A program made the position numbers and the translations under genes. A stretch of 64,000 bases of DNA, from assembly GCF_027257935.1 (NCBI RefSeq), contig NZ_JANZKW010000002.1, positions 682,001 to 746,000 of the forward strand, read 5' to 3'. A model generated the notes under the pieces. That model saw only the letters and a program-made list of their open reading frames with translations, ran no database searches and was not told the origin of the DNA. Shown here piece by piece: positions 16,780-25,665 of the stretch (within the stretch, counting starts at the first letter, position 1; the number at the start of each line of letters is the position of its first letter). Source of the DNA: Chitinimonas sp. BJYL2 (lineage in GTDB: Bacteria; Pseudomonadota; Gammaproteobacteria; Burkholderiales; Chitinimonadaceae).

Positions 16780-18036
16780 TTGAAGGTTGTCGTTCTGGGT
16801 GCCGGCATTACCGGCATATGCTCAGCTTGGTTCCTGCGTGAAGCAGGCTTCGATGTGGTGGTGCTCGACCGTCAGCCTGAGGCAGCACTGGAGACCAGCT
16901 TTGCCAACGGCGGCCAGATATCCGTCTCGCAATCCGAACCCTGGGCCAACCCGCAAGCGCCACTCAAGGTGCTCAAGTGGCTATGGCGTGACGATTCCCC
17001 CCTGCTGTTCCGTCCCAAGCTGGATCTGCAGCAGTGGCGCTGGGGTCTGGCCTTTCTCCGCGAATGCCTGCCAGGCCGCACGGAGCGCAACATCATCCAG
17101 ATGGTGAATCTGGGTCTGTTCAGCCGCAGCACCCTGCATGCGCTGCGTGCAAGCACGGGCATTCAGTACGACCAGCTCAGCCGCGGCATTCTCCAGCTGT
17201 TCTTTGATCAGCGCGACTTCGATGCCGCCGCCCAGTCATCCTTGCTGATGCGCCAGTATGGCTGTGTGCGTGAAGCCATCAGCCGTGAACGGGCCGCCGC
17301 CATCGAACCCACGCTGGCACGGCTGGGCAGCCGGCTGAGCGGCGCCATCTGGGCAGAAGACGACGAATCGGGCGATGCCCGACAGTTCACCCAGAAGCTG
17401 GCAGAGTTAGCCCGTGCGCGCGGCGTTGTCTTCCAGTACAACAGTTGCATCAGCAAGCTGGAAACCGAGGCCGGGCAGGTCAGCGGCGTCAGGTATTGCA
17501 ATCAGGAAGGCCAAAGCGTACTTGAGCGTGGCGATACCTATCTCCTGTGTCTGGGGAGCTACAGTCCGCAACTGCTCGCGCCGCTGGGTATCCATCTGCC
17601 GATTTATCCTGCCAAAGGCTACTCGGCTACCATGCTCACTGAGGGCTACGAAGGGGCGCCCACCGTGAGCCTCACCGACGATGCCGTCAAGATGGTCTAC
17701 AGCCGCCTCGGCAACCGCATCCGCATTGCCGGTACGGCCGAGCTGAACGGCTACAGCACCGAGCTGAACGAGGTGCGTTGCGAGGCGCTGACACGGCGCT
17801 ATTTCTCGCTGTTCCCCGAATCAGCAGACCCGAACTCGGTGCAGTACTGGACCGGCTTGCGCCCCTCCACTCCGTCGAACGTGCCCATCATCGGCCGCTC
17901 GCGCCTGCCCAATCTTTACCTCAACACCGGCCACGGTACGCTGGGCTGGACGGAAGGCCCCGGCTCAGGACGCGCCATTGCCGAACTGATTGCCGGACGC
18001 AAACCACCTGTCGATTTCGCATTTACGGGAATCTAG
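16780..18036 (+). CDS. dadA: D-amino-acid dehydrogenase (FAD-dependent, DadA family)
   Basis: A 418-residue flavoprotein that oxidatively deaminates D-amino acids to 2-oxo acids, passing electrons to the respiratory chain. The N-terminal FAD motif is VVVLGAGITGICSAWFLREA. Family landmarks are ETSFANGGQISVSQSEPWANP, GDTYLLCLGSYSP and the C-terminal NTGHGTLGWTEGPGSGRAIA. I place the start at a TTG (16780) because AAGAGGTGA lies just upstream and the protein then begins at the usual FAD strand. The frame from 16651 adds 43 unsupported residues. No dadX racemase is adjacent. Confidence 0.93.
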   Translation: MKVVVLGAGITGICSAWFLREAGFDVVVLDRQPEAALETSFANGGQISVSQSEPWANPQAPLKVLKWLWRDDSPLLFRPKLDLQQWRWGLAFLRECLPGRTERNIIQMVNLGLFSRSTLHALRASTGIQYDQLSRGILQLFFDQRDFDAAAQSSLLMRQYGCVREAISRERAAAIEPTLARLGSRLSGAIWAEDDESGDARQFTQKLAELARARGVVFQYNSCISKLETEAGQVSGVRYCNQEGQSVLERGDTYLLCLGSYSPQLLAPLGIHLPIYPAKGYSATMLTEGYEGAPTVSLTDDAVKMVYSRLGNRIRIAGTAELNGYSTELNEVRCEALTRRYFSLFPESADPNSVQYWTGLRPSTPSNVPIIGRSRLPNLYLNTGHGTLGWTEGPGSGRAIAELIAGRKPPVDFAFTGI

Positions 18037-18077
18037 ACCAGTCCTAGGCTGAAGCCAGTTCCCCCATGGAGCCTGCC

Positions 18078-18827
18078 ATGCCTCGCCAACTTGTCCGTAT
18101 CCTGTTGCTGGTCTGCTGTGCGTTTGCCCTCCATACCGCCCAGGCGGCCGTGGTGGTGCTGTACACCTATCACATCAAGCCGCCTTATATCGTCGATGCC
18201 GACAAGGAGGTAGGCCTCTACTACGATCTGGCAAGCTGGCTGAACAAGCGCACCCGCAAGCACCACTTCAAGGTGGAGCCCATGCCCCGCAAGCGGCTTG
18301 ATGCGGAACTCGAAGCCGAAAAACTGGATGGTCTGGTAATCGGCGTGAACCCGGTGTGGTTCAAAGACAAGGCACGTACCCGCTATCTGTGGACGCAGGC
18401 CTTCATGAGCGACATTGATCTGGTGGTATCGCGGCGCGAGAAGCCAATTCCTTACTCGGGACCGGAGTCACTGACCAATCTGCGTATCGGCTTGCCGGCA
18501 GGCTATTACTACTTTGGCGTGGACGAGCTGGTCAAAGCAGGCAAGGTGATACGCGACGATGCCGCCAACGAGGGCGCAAACCTGCAAAAACTGGCGTCCG
18601 GCAGGGTGGATGCCATTATCGTCAGCCGCCCTACCCTGGATTACTTCATCCGCCAGCAGCCAGCCTGGCAAACCCGGTTCAGCATCGCGGATATACCCCA
18701 CGACGCCTTTGACCGGCACATCCTGATTCCCAAGACGCTGGGTCACCTGCTGCCCGAACTGAACGCGGCGCTTGCCAATCTGGGCCGGGACCCCGAGTGG
18801 AAAGCTGCGCAGGACAGTTACCGCTAA
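18078..18827 (+). CDS. Periplasmic solute-binding protein, family 3-like
   Basis: A 249-residue secreted protein with a signal peptide (MPRQLVRILLLVCCAFALHT...AQA) and a type II periplasmic-binding fold of the SBP_bac_3 type (PPYIVDADKEVGLYYDL, GLVIGVNPVWFKDK, LPAGYYYFGVDELV, GRVDAIIVSRPTLDYFI). Stand-alone members without ABC genes are common in Betaproteobacteria, and their ligands are mostly unknown. The ATG at 18078 has GGAG 6 nt upstream and is preferred to 18066. A second member of this family lies at 27569. Confidence 0.85.
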   Translation: MPRQLVRILLLVCCAFALHTAQAAVVVLYTYHIKPPYIVDADKEVGLYYDLASWLNKRTRKHHFKVEPMPRKRLDAELEAEKLDGLVIGVNPVWFKDKARTRYLWTQAFMSDIDLVVSRREKPIPYSGPESLTNLRIGLPAGYYYFGVDELVKAGKVIRDDAANEGANLQKLASGRVDAIIVSRPTLDYFIRQQPAWQTRFSIADIPHDAFDRHILIPKTLGHLLPELNAALANLGRDPEWKAAQDSYR

Positions 18828-18862
18828 ACGCGCCCCGGCAGGCTGCCGAGGCACGATACGCC

Positions 18863-20680
18863 TCAGGCCTTGAGCCAGGCCTCGCGGGCGGCCTTGGCCA
18901 GATCAGCCTGCACCACCTTGAGCCCCACGGTGGTGGCCGGGGCCGCATCCAGTCGTACCCGGCACTTGATCAGTTCGTCACGGCGGAACGCCAGCACCTC
19001 CACCTTGTCGCCGGCCTTGGCCGACGCCAGCATGGTATCCAGATTCGCCTGCGTGGCTTTGAGCCCATCCACCGCCACGAGCACGTCGTTGGCAGACAGG
19101 CCCGCCAGCATCGCCGGGCCATCACTAAGCACATGGGTCAGCTTGACCAAACCGCCGTCCGTGCCGGTGCGGGCACCCAGCCAGACCGGGGTCGCCGGCA
19201 CCTTGTCGAGCCAGCCGCCTTTGTCCCCCGCGCCCACCTGGGCACGCGCCTGCCACTGCACGCCAACGGTTTCGAGCAGCTCTGCGAGTGGCAAGGGTTC
19301 GGTGCTGCGCAGGAAGCGATCGAACAACGGCTTGAGCGGGAGGCCGGTCACCTCTTCCGCCACCCGTTCCCAGCCATCCTCGGGCACACCTACCGGCTTG
19401 CCGTTGTAGAAATCGCGGCCGTAGCGCTCCCACAAGGCACACATCACATCGTCCAGACTGCATTTACCACCGGTTTCCCGGCGGATATGCAGATCCAGGC
19501 ACAGGCCAGCCAGCGAGCCCTTGGTGTAGTAACTCACCAAGGCATTCGGGGCATTCTCGTCAGGGCGGTAGTACTTGATCCAGGTATCGAAGCTCGAATC
19601 TTCCAGCGTCTGCACGGCATGACTGGGGCTGCGCAGCACCCCCGTGATGGTATGCGACACCAGTTCCAGATAGCTGGCTTCGTCGATCAGGCCGGCGCGC
19701 ACCAGACAGAGATCGTCGTAGTAACTCGTGAGTCCCTCGAAAGCCCATAGCAGCCGGCTATAGGCCTCGCCCTCATTGGGATAAGGCGCGTAAGCCGCCG
19801 GCTTGATGCGCTTGACGTTCCAGGTATGGAAATACTCATGACTGATCAAGCCCAGATAATTGCGATACGCCGTCTTCATGCCGGTCTCGCCCGGCTGCGG
19901 CAGACTCTCGCGCGAGCACATCAAGGCAGTGCTGGCGCGGTGCTCCAGGCCACCATAGCCATCACCGCTCACAAAGCTCATGAACACATAGCGATCAAAC
20001 GGCGCAGGTTCGCCAAACAGTTTGATCTGATACTCGCAGATGGCCTTCACATCCTTGGCCAGGCGCTTGGAATCAATCTTCGGCAGACGACCCGACAGCA
20101 CAAAGTCATGCGGCACACCGCAGGCCTTGAACTGGATCAGGGTGAAATCACCAAGCTCGACCGGGTGATCAATCAGCTCGTCGTAATTGGCGGCCTGATA
20201 CGTGCCAAAGGCATAGGGCTTGGCCTTGAGCGCCGGCAGGCTGGTGGCGACGCGCCACTCGCGGTAATCCTTGCCTGTCGGGGCGACGATGTCGACAACC
20301 ACCGGGGCATCGGTCTGCCCTTCCACGGCCAGACACAGGCTGGTGCCGTTGAAGAACGCCCGCGTGGTGTCCAGATAGGCCGTGCGTACCGACAGATCAT
20401 AGCCATACACGGTATAGCGCACGGTCAACACGCCCTTGGCCGGTGCGGCCTGCCAGCTGCGTTTGTCGAGCTTGTTCAGCACTACCGGGCCGGCCTCGTC
20501 CTCAGCCGAGATACGGACGATGTTCTTGGCGAATTCACGCACCAGATACGAGCCCGGAATCCACACGGGCAGCGTAAACAACTGGCCGGTGGTAGCAGGA
20601 TTGTCGACAGTCAGCGTGACCTCGAACAAATGCGCTTCGGGGTTGACGGGATCAATACGGTAGCGAATGGCGGGCTTCAT
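18863..20680 (-). CDS. M61-family metallopeptidase with PDZ domain
   Basis: 605 residues. An N-terminal beta domain leads into a thermolysin-like catalytic domain with zinc motif LISHEYFHTWNVKRIKP (HExxH, near residue 283) and downstream glutamate in LLWAFEGLTSYYDDL. GLEHRAST is also characteristic of M61. A C-terminal PDZ domain (about 495-580, VWLGARTGTDGGLVKLTHVL, GLSANDVLVAVDG) probably recognises substrate C-termini. Family members are glycyl aminopeptidases. No signal peptide is evident, which suggests a cytoplasmic enzyme. Monocistronic; divergent from the copper-chaperone gene. Confidence 0.93.
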   Translation of the reverse strand: MKPAIRYRIDPVNPEAHLFEVTLTVDNPATTGQLFTLPVWIPGSYLVREFAKNIVRISAEDEAGPVVLNKLDKRSWQAAPAKGVLTVRYTVYGYDLSVRTAYLDTTRAFFNGTSLCLAVEGQTDAPVVVDIVAPTGKDYREWRVATSLPALKAKPYAFGTYQAANYDELIDHPVELGDFTLIQFKACGVPHDFVLSGRLPKIDSKRLAKDVKAICEYQIKLFGEPAPFDRYVFMSFVSGDGYGGLEHRASTALMCSRESLPQPGETGMKTAYRNYLGLISHEYFHTWNVKRIKPAAYAPYPNEGEAYSRLLWAFEGLTSYYDDLCLVRAGLIDEASYLELVSHTITGVLRSPSHAVQTLEDSSFDTWIKYYRPDENAPNALVSYYTKGSLAGLCLDLHIRRETGGKCSLDDVMCALWERYGRDFYNGKPVGVPEDGWERVAEEVTGLPLKPLFDRFLRSTEPLPLAELLETVGVQWQARAQVGAGDKGGWLDKVPATPVWLGARTGTDGGLVKLTHVLSDGPAMLAGLSANDVLVAVDGLKATQANLDTMLASAKAGDKVEVLAFRRDELIKCRVRLDAAPATTVGLKVVQADLAKAAREAWLKA

Positions 20681-20927
20681 GGGCGGCCGTCTTCAAAGTG
20701 GTTTCGGGGTAGGCCCGCAGTTTACGCCGGATCGCGGATGACCTGAACCGGCATATGCGCTTGCACGGTGGCGTGGGGGCGCGACAACATGTCGCAGGCC
20801 TGCGGCCAGCGCCACGCTTAGAATGGCCCCCCCCTCAGCCGGCTCACCCGACGCGCCGCCATTGCTACGCCATCACAAGCCCGACGCTTGCTCTTACAAT
20901 GCGCCACTCGAACCAAGAGAATCACCC

Positions 20928-21395
20928 ATGACCCGTTTGATCGCAGCCCTGCTGTTTGCCGCCACCCTCGCCCCTGCCCTCGCACACGAATTCAAGGCCG
21001 GCAGCCTCACCATCCACCATCCTTGGGCGCGCGCTACACCGCCCGGCGCACCCGTTGCCGGGGCCTTCCTCAAGATCAACAATACCGGCGTGGCCGATGC
21101 GCTGATTGGCGTGGAAGCCCCCACCCTGGCCGGCATGGCCGAACTGCACACCATGAGCCATGAAGGCGGCGTGATGAAAATGCGCCAGCTTGATCGCATT
21201 GCCATCCCCGCCAAGGGCAGCGCCACGCTCAAGCCCGGCAGCGATCACATCATGCTGATGGGCCTGAAGCAGCCGCTCAAGGAAGGCGACAAGCTGCCGC
21301 TGACGCTCAAGTTCGAAAAGGCCGGCAGCGTGAAGGTGGAGATCAAGGTGGAGTCGATGACGGTAGACCCCGCCAGCCTGCACGCAGGCCACTAA
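20928..21395 (+). CDS. Periplasmic copper chaperone PCu(A)C
   Basis: 155 residues with signal peptide (MTRLIAALLFAATLAPALA) and the PCu(A)C cupredoxin-like domain, which delivers copper to the CuA site of cytochrome oxidase. The metal-binding pattern is visible as ELHTMSHEGGVMKMRQL followed by SDHIMLMGLKQPL. The start at 20928 is set by the signal peptide; the ribosome-binding site is weak (AAGAGA). No sco or cox gene is adjacent. A strong bidirectional terminator follows. Confidence 0.93.
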   Translation: MTRLIAALLFAATLAPALAHEFKAGSLTIHHPWARATPPGAPVAGAFLKINNTGVADALIGVEAPTLAGMAELHTMSHEGGVMKMRQLDRIAIPAKGSATLKPGSDHIMLMGLKQPLKEGDKLPLTLKFEKAGSVKVEIKVESMTVDPASLHAGH

Positions 21396-21412
21396 GCCGT
21401 ATCGCTCAAGCA

Positions 21413-21440
21413 AAAAAAGCCGGCAGATGCCGGCTTTTTT
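21413..21440. terminator. Bidirectional terminator between the copper chaperone and GntR genes
   Basis: AAAAAAGCCGGC, loop AGAT, GCCGGCTTTTTT: a perfect 12-bp stem with A and T runs on either side, serving the two convergent genes. Confidence 0.92.
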
Positions 21441-21450
21441 CATGCTGTTT

Positions 21451-22101
21451 TCATTCCGTGCACAGCGTGCGCAAATACTGCCCAGCGCAGAACAGATCTT
21501 TCTCGATAGCCCTGCGCACAGCCGGCGCATCCTTGCGCGCCAAGGCCGCCAGCAACTCGTCGTGTGCATCGTTCATCGTGGCCCAGACGTGCGGGTCGTC
21601 GTGCAGGCGGTTGGAGATCGGGCCGACCTTGAGCCAGACGGTTTCAATCAACTCCAGCAGCAATGCCGAGCCGCAGGCGCGGTACAGGATCAGATGGAAC
21701 AGCTCGTTGGCATCGAGATAACCCTTGAGATCACCCGCTGCAATCGCCCTGGCCATGTCCTTGCCCAACGTCAGCAACTGCGCACGCTCCGTCGCATCGA
21801 GCTGACGCGCACCGCGCTCGGCCGCCTCGCCTTCCAGCAGCAGGCGGTTCTGCAGGATGTCGTCGAACTGCGCGCGGCTCAGCTTGGGCACCATCACTCC
21901 GCAGTTGGGCACATTCACCAACGCGCCCTCGGCAGCCAGCCGCTGCAAAGCGGCGCGTACCGGCATGTCGCTCACACCCATTTCCAGCGCCAGCGTGTTG
22001 ATCTTGAGTCGTTCACCGGGCAGGAAGCGGCCCACCGTGACCCACTGGCGTAGCGTCTGGTACGTCCTATCCTGAATCGTGATGCCGTTAGCGGATTTCA
22101 T
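21451..22101 (-). CDS. GntR-family regulator with FCD domain
   Basis: 216 residues. The N-terminal winged helix (about 10-75; LRQWVTVGRFLPGERLKINT, GVSDMPVRAALQRLAAEGAL) is followed by an FCD/FadR-type all-helical effector domain with metal-ligand-like residues in LDANELFHLILYRACGS and NDAHDELLAAL. The ATG at 22101 is preferred to a TTG at 22176, which lies inside the palindromic operator. Divergent from the glutamine-synthetase-like gene, whose expression it probably represses; the ligand may be a polyamine catabolite (inference from the neighbours). Confidence 0.88.
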   Translation of the reverse strand: MKSANGITIQDRTYQTLRQWVTVGRFLPGERLKINTLALEMGVSDMPVRAALQRLAAEGALVNVPNCGVMVPKLSRAQFDDILQNRLLLEGEAAERGARQLDATERAQLLTLGKDMARAIAAGDLKGYLDANELFHLILYRACGSALLLELIETVWLKVGPISNRLHDDPHVWATMNDAHDELLAALARKDAPAVRRAIEKDLFCAGQYLRTLCTE

Positions 22102-22139
22102 CGTGATGGGTGCCGTGGAATGAATCCGGATGGTATCAA

Positions 22140-22191
22140 GGATTTGATCAAATATTGACGAATGTTTATGCGTCAACTTATGATCAAATCC
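22140..22191. promoter_or_regulatory. 52-bp nested palindrome and divergent promoter/operator
   Basis: Outer arms GGATTTGATCA (22140-22150) and TGATCAAATCC (22181-22191) and inner arms TTGACG (22155-22160) and CGTCAA (22171-22176) are exact inverted repeats about one centre, with 4-nt gaps on both sides. The inner arms double as -35 boxes. On plus, TTGACG-N18-TATGAT (22179-22184) is a good sigma-70 promoter for the puuA-like operon. On minus, TTGACG-N18-TTTGAT points to the GntR gene. Repressor binding would close both promoters. Confidence 0.8.
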
Positions 22192-22313
22192 ACATCTTCA
22201 ACGCATAGCCAAAAGGAAACAGAGCATGCCTAACCGCCTGAATCCCTTCGACCTGCGAATTGAACGCTATCCCAGCGCTCATGAATATGATCAAAAACCA
22301 GCCGGAGCACAGC

Positions 22314-23651
22314 ATGGACGCCTCATTGATTCAGTTCCTCAAGGACAACCAGATCCACGAGGTGGAATGCGTGATCCCCGATATGACCGGCGTGGCGCGC
22401 GGAAAGATCGTGCCGCGCAATCTGTTTCTGGCCGAGGACAACATGAAGATGTCCAAGGCCGCGCTGATGCTCACCGTCAACGGCGAGTTCGCTGATTACG
22501 AGCGTTTCGCCGGGGCCAACGACCCCGATATGGTCTGCGTGCCCGATGCCTCCACCATCCGCATGGTGCCTTGGGCGATCGAGCGCGTGGCTGTGGTGAT
22601 CCATGACTGCACGGATTTCGATGGCCGCCATGTGGGCATCTCGCCGCGCGCCGTGCTGCGCAAAGTGCTCAAGCTGTACGAGAACAAGGGCTGGCGTCCG
22701 GTGGTCGCGCCCGAGATGGAGTTCTACCTGATCGCGCAGAACAGCAACCCGCACGAACCGCTGCGCCCGCCCGTGGGTCGCGCCGGGCGGACCGAGGTGG
22801 GCCGGCAGAGCTTCTCGATTGATGCGGTCAATGACTTCGACCCCTTCTTCCAGGAACTCTCAACCTTCTGCGAAGCTGCGAATCTGGGGGTGGAAACGCT
22901 GATCCATGAAGTCGGCGCCGGCCAGATGGAGATCAACTTCTCGCATGGCGACGCGCTGGATCTGGCCGACCGCGTGTTCCTGTTCAAGCGCGCCGTGCGC
23001 GAAACCGCCTACCGCCACAAGATTTTCGCCACCTTCATGGCCAAGCCCATGGAGCACGAACCCGGCAGCGCCATGCATATCCACCAGAGCATCGTGGATA
23101 GCGAAACCGGCGAGAACATCTTCTCGAATGCCGATGGCACGGCCACGCAGCTGTTCTTCAGCCACATTGCGGGCATGCAGAAATACCTCCCGCATGCCAT
23201 GCCCATGTTCGCGCCCTACGTAAATAGCTACCGCCGCCTGAGCCGCCACACGGCTGCGCCCATCAATGTGCGCTGGGGATACGACAACCGCACCTGCGGC
23301 ATCCGCATCCCCAACTCGGGCCCGGCCGCACGCCGGCTCGAAAACCGGGTACCCGGCGTGGATGTGAATCCCTATCTGGCCATGGCCGCCACGCTGGCCT
23401 GCGGCTACCTCGGCATGATCGAGGGGCTGGAACCCAGCGAACCGATGAGCGACAGCGCCTACAACCTCGATTACGAGCTGCCACGTGCACTGGAAGACGC
23501 GGTGGAAATGATGCAGGCCTGCGAGGAGTTGCAAGAAGTGCTGGGCAGCGAGTTCGTGGAAGCCTTCTGCAATGTGAAGGAAAAGGAATTCGAAACCTTC
23601 AACCGCGGCATCACCGCCTGGGAACGTGAACACCTGCAGCTGCACGTGTAA
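22314..23651 (+). CDS. Glutamine-synthetase-family enzyme, probable gamma-glutamylputrescine synthetase
   Basis: 445 residues of the class I glutamine synthetase fold. ATP/glutamate-site motifs are EVGAGQMEINFSHGDAL, the HIHQS segment in SAMHIHQSIVD, APINVRWGYDNRTCGIRIPN and the C-terminal ARRLENRVPGVDVNPYLAMA. The N-terminal VECVIPDMTGVARGKIVPRN is typical of the PuuA/GlnA3-type branch that gamma-glutamylates polyamines or other amines. The start at 22314 has GGAG 8 nt upstream; 22281 and 22287 are alternatives. It is followed after 24 nt by an aminotransferase. The polyamine assignment is inferred from subfamily features and context. Confidence 0.85.
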   Translation: MDASLIQFLKDNQIHEVECVIPDMTGVARGKIVPRNLFLAEDNMKMSKAALMLTVNGEFADYERFAGANDPDMVCVPDASTIRMVPWAIERVAVVIHDCTDFDGRHVGISPRAVLRKVLKLYENKGWRPVVAPEMEFYLIAQNSNPHEPLRPPVGRAGRTEVGRQSFSIDAVNDFDPFFQELSTFCEAANLGVETLIHEVGAGQMEINFSHGDALDLADRVFLFKRAVRETAYRHKIFATFMAKPMEHEPGSAMHIHQSIVDSETGENIFSNADGTATQLFFSHIAGMQKYLPHAMPMFAPYVNSYRRLSRHTAAPINVRWGYDNRTCGIRIPNSGPAARRLENRVPGVDVNPYLAMAATLACGYLGMIEGLEPSEPMSDSAYNLDYELPRALEDAVEMMQACEELQEVLGSEFVEAFCNVKEKEFETFNRGITAWEREHLQLHV

Positions 23652-23675
23652 CGCCAATACGACCGGAGAAACAAC

Positions 23676-25037
23676 ATGACCCTACGTCACGGCCTTGATT
23701 GGCAAAAAGTGCAGATGCTGGTCGCGCGCGAACGCGCCGCCTTCATTGAAAAGATGCCGCGCTCCAAGGCGCTGTCGGAACAAGCCGCCCAGCACCTGCT
23801 GTTCGGCGTGCCGCTGCACTGGATGAACGACTGGTCCACCCCGTTCTCGCTGTATGTGGATGCCGCCAAGGGCGCGCAATTCCGCGATGTGGACGGCCAT
23901 CACTACGTTGACTTCTGCCTCGGCGATACCGGTGCCATGTTCGGCCACGCGCCCGAACCCGTTGGCCGCGCCATTGCCGCGCAGGCGCAGAAGGGCTTCA
24001 CCACCATGCTGCCCTCGGAAGACGCGCCCTGGGTGGCCAAGGAACTCGCGCGCCGCTTCGGCCTGCCCTACTGGCAGTTTGCGATGACCGCCACCGATGC
24101 CAACCGCTTCGTGATCCGCTGGGCGCGCGCCGCCACAGGTCGCAAGCAGGTGTTGATCTTCAACGGCTGCTACCACGGCACGGTGGATGATGTGTTCGTT
24201 GATCTGGTCGATGGCCAGCCGGTGCAGCGCGACAGCCTGCTAGGCCAGGTGTACGACCTTACCCAGTACACGCGCGTGGTGGAATTCAACGATCTGGCCG
24301 CGCTGGAGAACGCGCTCAAGGAGGGCGACGTCGCCTGCCTGTTGGCCGAACCGGCCATGACCAATATCGGCATGGTGCTGCCCGAACCCGGCTACTGGGA
24401 AGACGCGCAAGCGCTCTGCAAGCGCTACGGCACGCTGCTGGTCATGGATGAGACACACACCATCAGCACCGGCCCCGGCGGCTACGCACAGGCCCATGGT
24501 TTGCAGCCCGACATGTTCGTGGTCGGCAAGCCTGTCGGCGGTGGCGTGCCCTGCGCGGTATATGGCTTCAGCGCCGAGATCGCCGAAAAAGCCCAGAACG
24601 CCAAGCGCAATGCCGCGCCCGGCCACTCTGGTATCGGCACCACGCTAACGGCCAATATGCTCACCATGGCCGCCATGCGCGCCAATCTGGCCGAGGTGAT
24701 GACCGACGAGGCTTACACCTATATGTTCGGGCTGGCCCGCCATCTGGCCGATGGTTTGTCGCGCGTCATCAAGGCCGCTGGCCTGCCTTGGTGTGTTACC
24801 CAGGTCGGGGCGCGTACCGAGTTCCAGTTCACCGCCACACCGCCACGCAATGGCACCGAGGCCGACAAGATTCTGGACCCCGCGCTGGAGCAGGCGATTC
24901 ATCTGTTCCTGCTGAACCGTGGGCTGCTGATCACACCGTTCCACAATATGTTGCTGGTGTGCCCGGATACGACGACGGAAGATGTGGACCGACTGGTCCA
25001 AACATTTGCCGACTTTGTCGCCGCCACCCTGCCCTGA
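23676..25037 (+). CDS. Class III PLP-dependent aminotransferase
   Basis: 453 residues of the ornithine/GSA-aminotransferase fold. Landmarks are VDFCLGDTGAMFGHAPEPVG, NGCYHGTVDD, the aspartate in LLVMDETHTISTGPGG, and the PLP lysine in DMFVVGKPVGGGVPCAVYG. Overall it resembles glutamate-1-semialdehyde aminomutase-like aminotransferases more than classical PuuE. It sits 24 nt downstream of the glutamine-synthetase-like gene with GGAGAAACAAC before the ATG, so the two form one operon. A role in amine or polyamine breakdown is inferred; the amino donor is not determined. Confidence 0.9.
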   Translation: MTLRHGLDWQKVQMLVARERAAFIEKMPRSKALSEQAAQHLLFGVPLHWMNDWSTPFSLYVDAAKGAQFRDVDGHHYVDFCLGDTGAMFGHAPEPVGRAIAAQAQKGFTTMLPSEDAPWVAKELARRFGLPYWQFAMTATDANRFVIRWARAATGRKQVLIFNGCYHGTVDDVFVDLVDGQPVQRDSLLGQVYDLTQYTRVVEFNDLAALENALKEGDVACLLAEPAMTNIGMVLPEPGYWEDAQALCKRYGTLLVMDETHTISTGPGGYAQAHGLQPDMFVVGKPVGGGVPCAVYGFSAEIAEKAQNAKRNAAPGHSGIGTTLTANMLTMAAMRANLAEVMTDEAYTYMFGLARHLADGLSRVIKAAGLPWCVTQVGARTEFQFTATPPRNGTEADKILDPALEQAIHLFLLNRGLLITPFHNMLLVCPDTTTEDVDRLVQTFADFVAATLP

Positions 25038-25047
25038 CTCCACCCCG

Positions 25048-25077
25048 TGGGGTGCCGAGTAGGGTGCCGAGTAGTGC
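25048..25077. repeat. Short tandem direct repeat GGGTGCCGAGTA
   Basis: Two near-identical adjacent copies of GGTGCCGAGTA lie just after the aminotransferase stop. Function unknown. Confidence 0.5.
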
Positions 25078-25129
25078 GCCAATAAGGCAACAGGCCGCAT
25101 TGCACCAATACGCGGTGTCGCGCAGACAT

Positions 25130-25165
25130 AGGTGCATTGCGCTTCGCTTGACGCACCCTACCCAA
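25130..25165. repeat. REP-like imperfect palindrome
   Basis: GGTGCATTGCGCTTCGC and the following TTGACGCACCCTACC form an imperfect hairpin. Closely similar elements are scattered through intergenic regions of many proteobacteria and cyanobacteria. Only one copy was recognised in this window. Confidence 0.5.
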
Positions 25166-25183
25166 GGCAGCCTGAACACGGCA

Positions 25184-25223
25184 CAAACAAAACAGGACGT
25201 CGCACGACGTCCTGTTTTGTTTG
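25184..25223. terminator. Bidirectional terminator with a perfect 18-bp stem
   Basis: CAAACAAAACAGGACGTC (25184-25201), loop GCAC, GACGTCCTGTTTTGTTTG (25206-25223). It lies between the convergent aminotransferase gene and the small minus-strand gene. The T-rich downstream arm stands in for a separate T-tract. Confidence 0.75.
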
Positions 25224-25239
25224 GTACGGTCTCCGTCAC

Positions 25240-25470
25240 TCAGGCGAAGGTATTGATACGGTTACCCTGTGTCGCCGTGGTGCCTTTGGCTACCTCGGGC
25301 GCCTGCGCTACTTGCTGATTGCCCTGCGGCGCTTTGCTGGCTGCCGGCTCCTGCACACGCGATTCCTCGCGCGCCTGCCGCGCACGGGCCTCCTCGCGGG
25401 ACTGGCGCAACTGGTCGTCGGCCTGCTGATTAAGCTGTACGGATGCGGCGTTGCTGCGCTGGATTTCCAT
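25240..25470 (-). CDS. Small hydrophilic protein of unknown function
   Basis: 76 residues, unrecognised. It begins MEIQRSNAASVQLNQQADDQ and is rich in Gln, Arg, Glu and Ala with a probable helix/coiled-coil stretch at residues 15-45, then a low-complexity tail. There is no signal peptide or membrane segment. A good GGGAG ribosome-binding site precedes the ATG at 25470, and the large stem-loop terminator follows directly, which supports a real monocistronic gene. It may be a flagellar, secretion or cytoplasmic accessory factor, but nothing shows this. Confidence 0.6.
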   Translation of the reverse strand: MEIQRSNAASVQLNQQADDQLRQSREEARARQAREESRVQEPAASKAPQGNQQVAQAPEVAKGTTATQGNRINTFA

Positions 25471-25665
25471 GCTGATCTCCCGGTGGACTGAAAGCGGCCC
25501 TGCAGTTCATCGCGTGAAAATGCATTGTATGCTCCGGTTTCGGCTCCGTATCTTCCGTCCATCGCCGATCTGGGAACGGCTCCTTATCCTGCAACCATGG
25601 CGAGATCGGATACCGGCGCGCAATCCATGCCAAGCGCCGGACCGCACAACAAGCAGGAGCCCATC

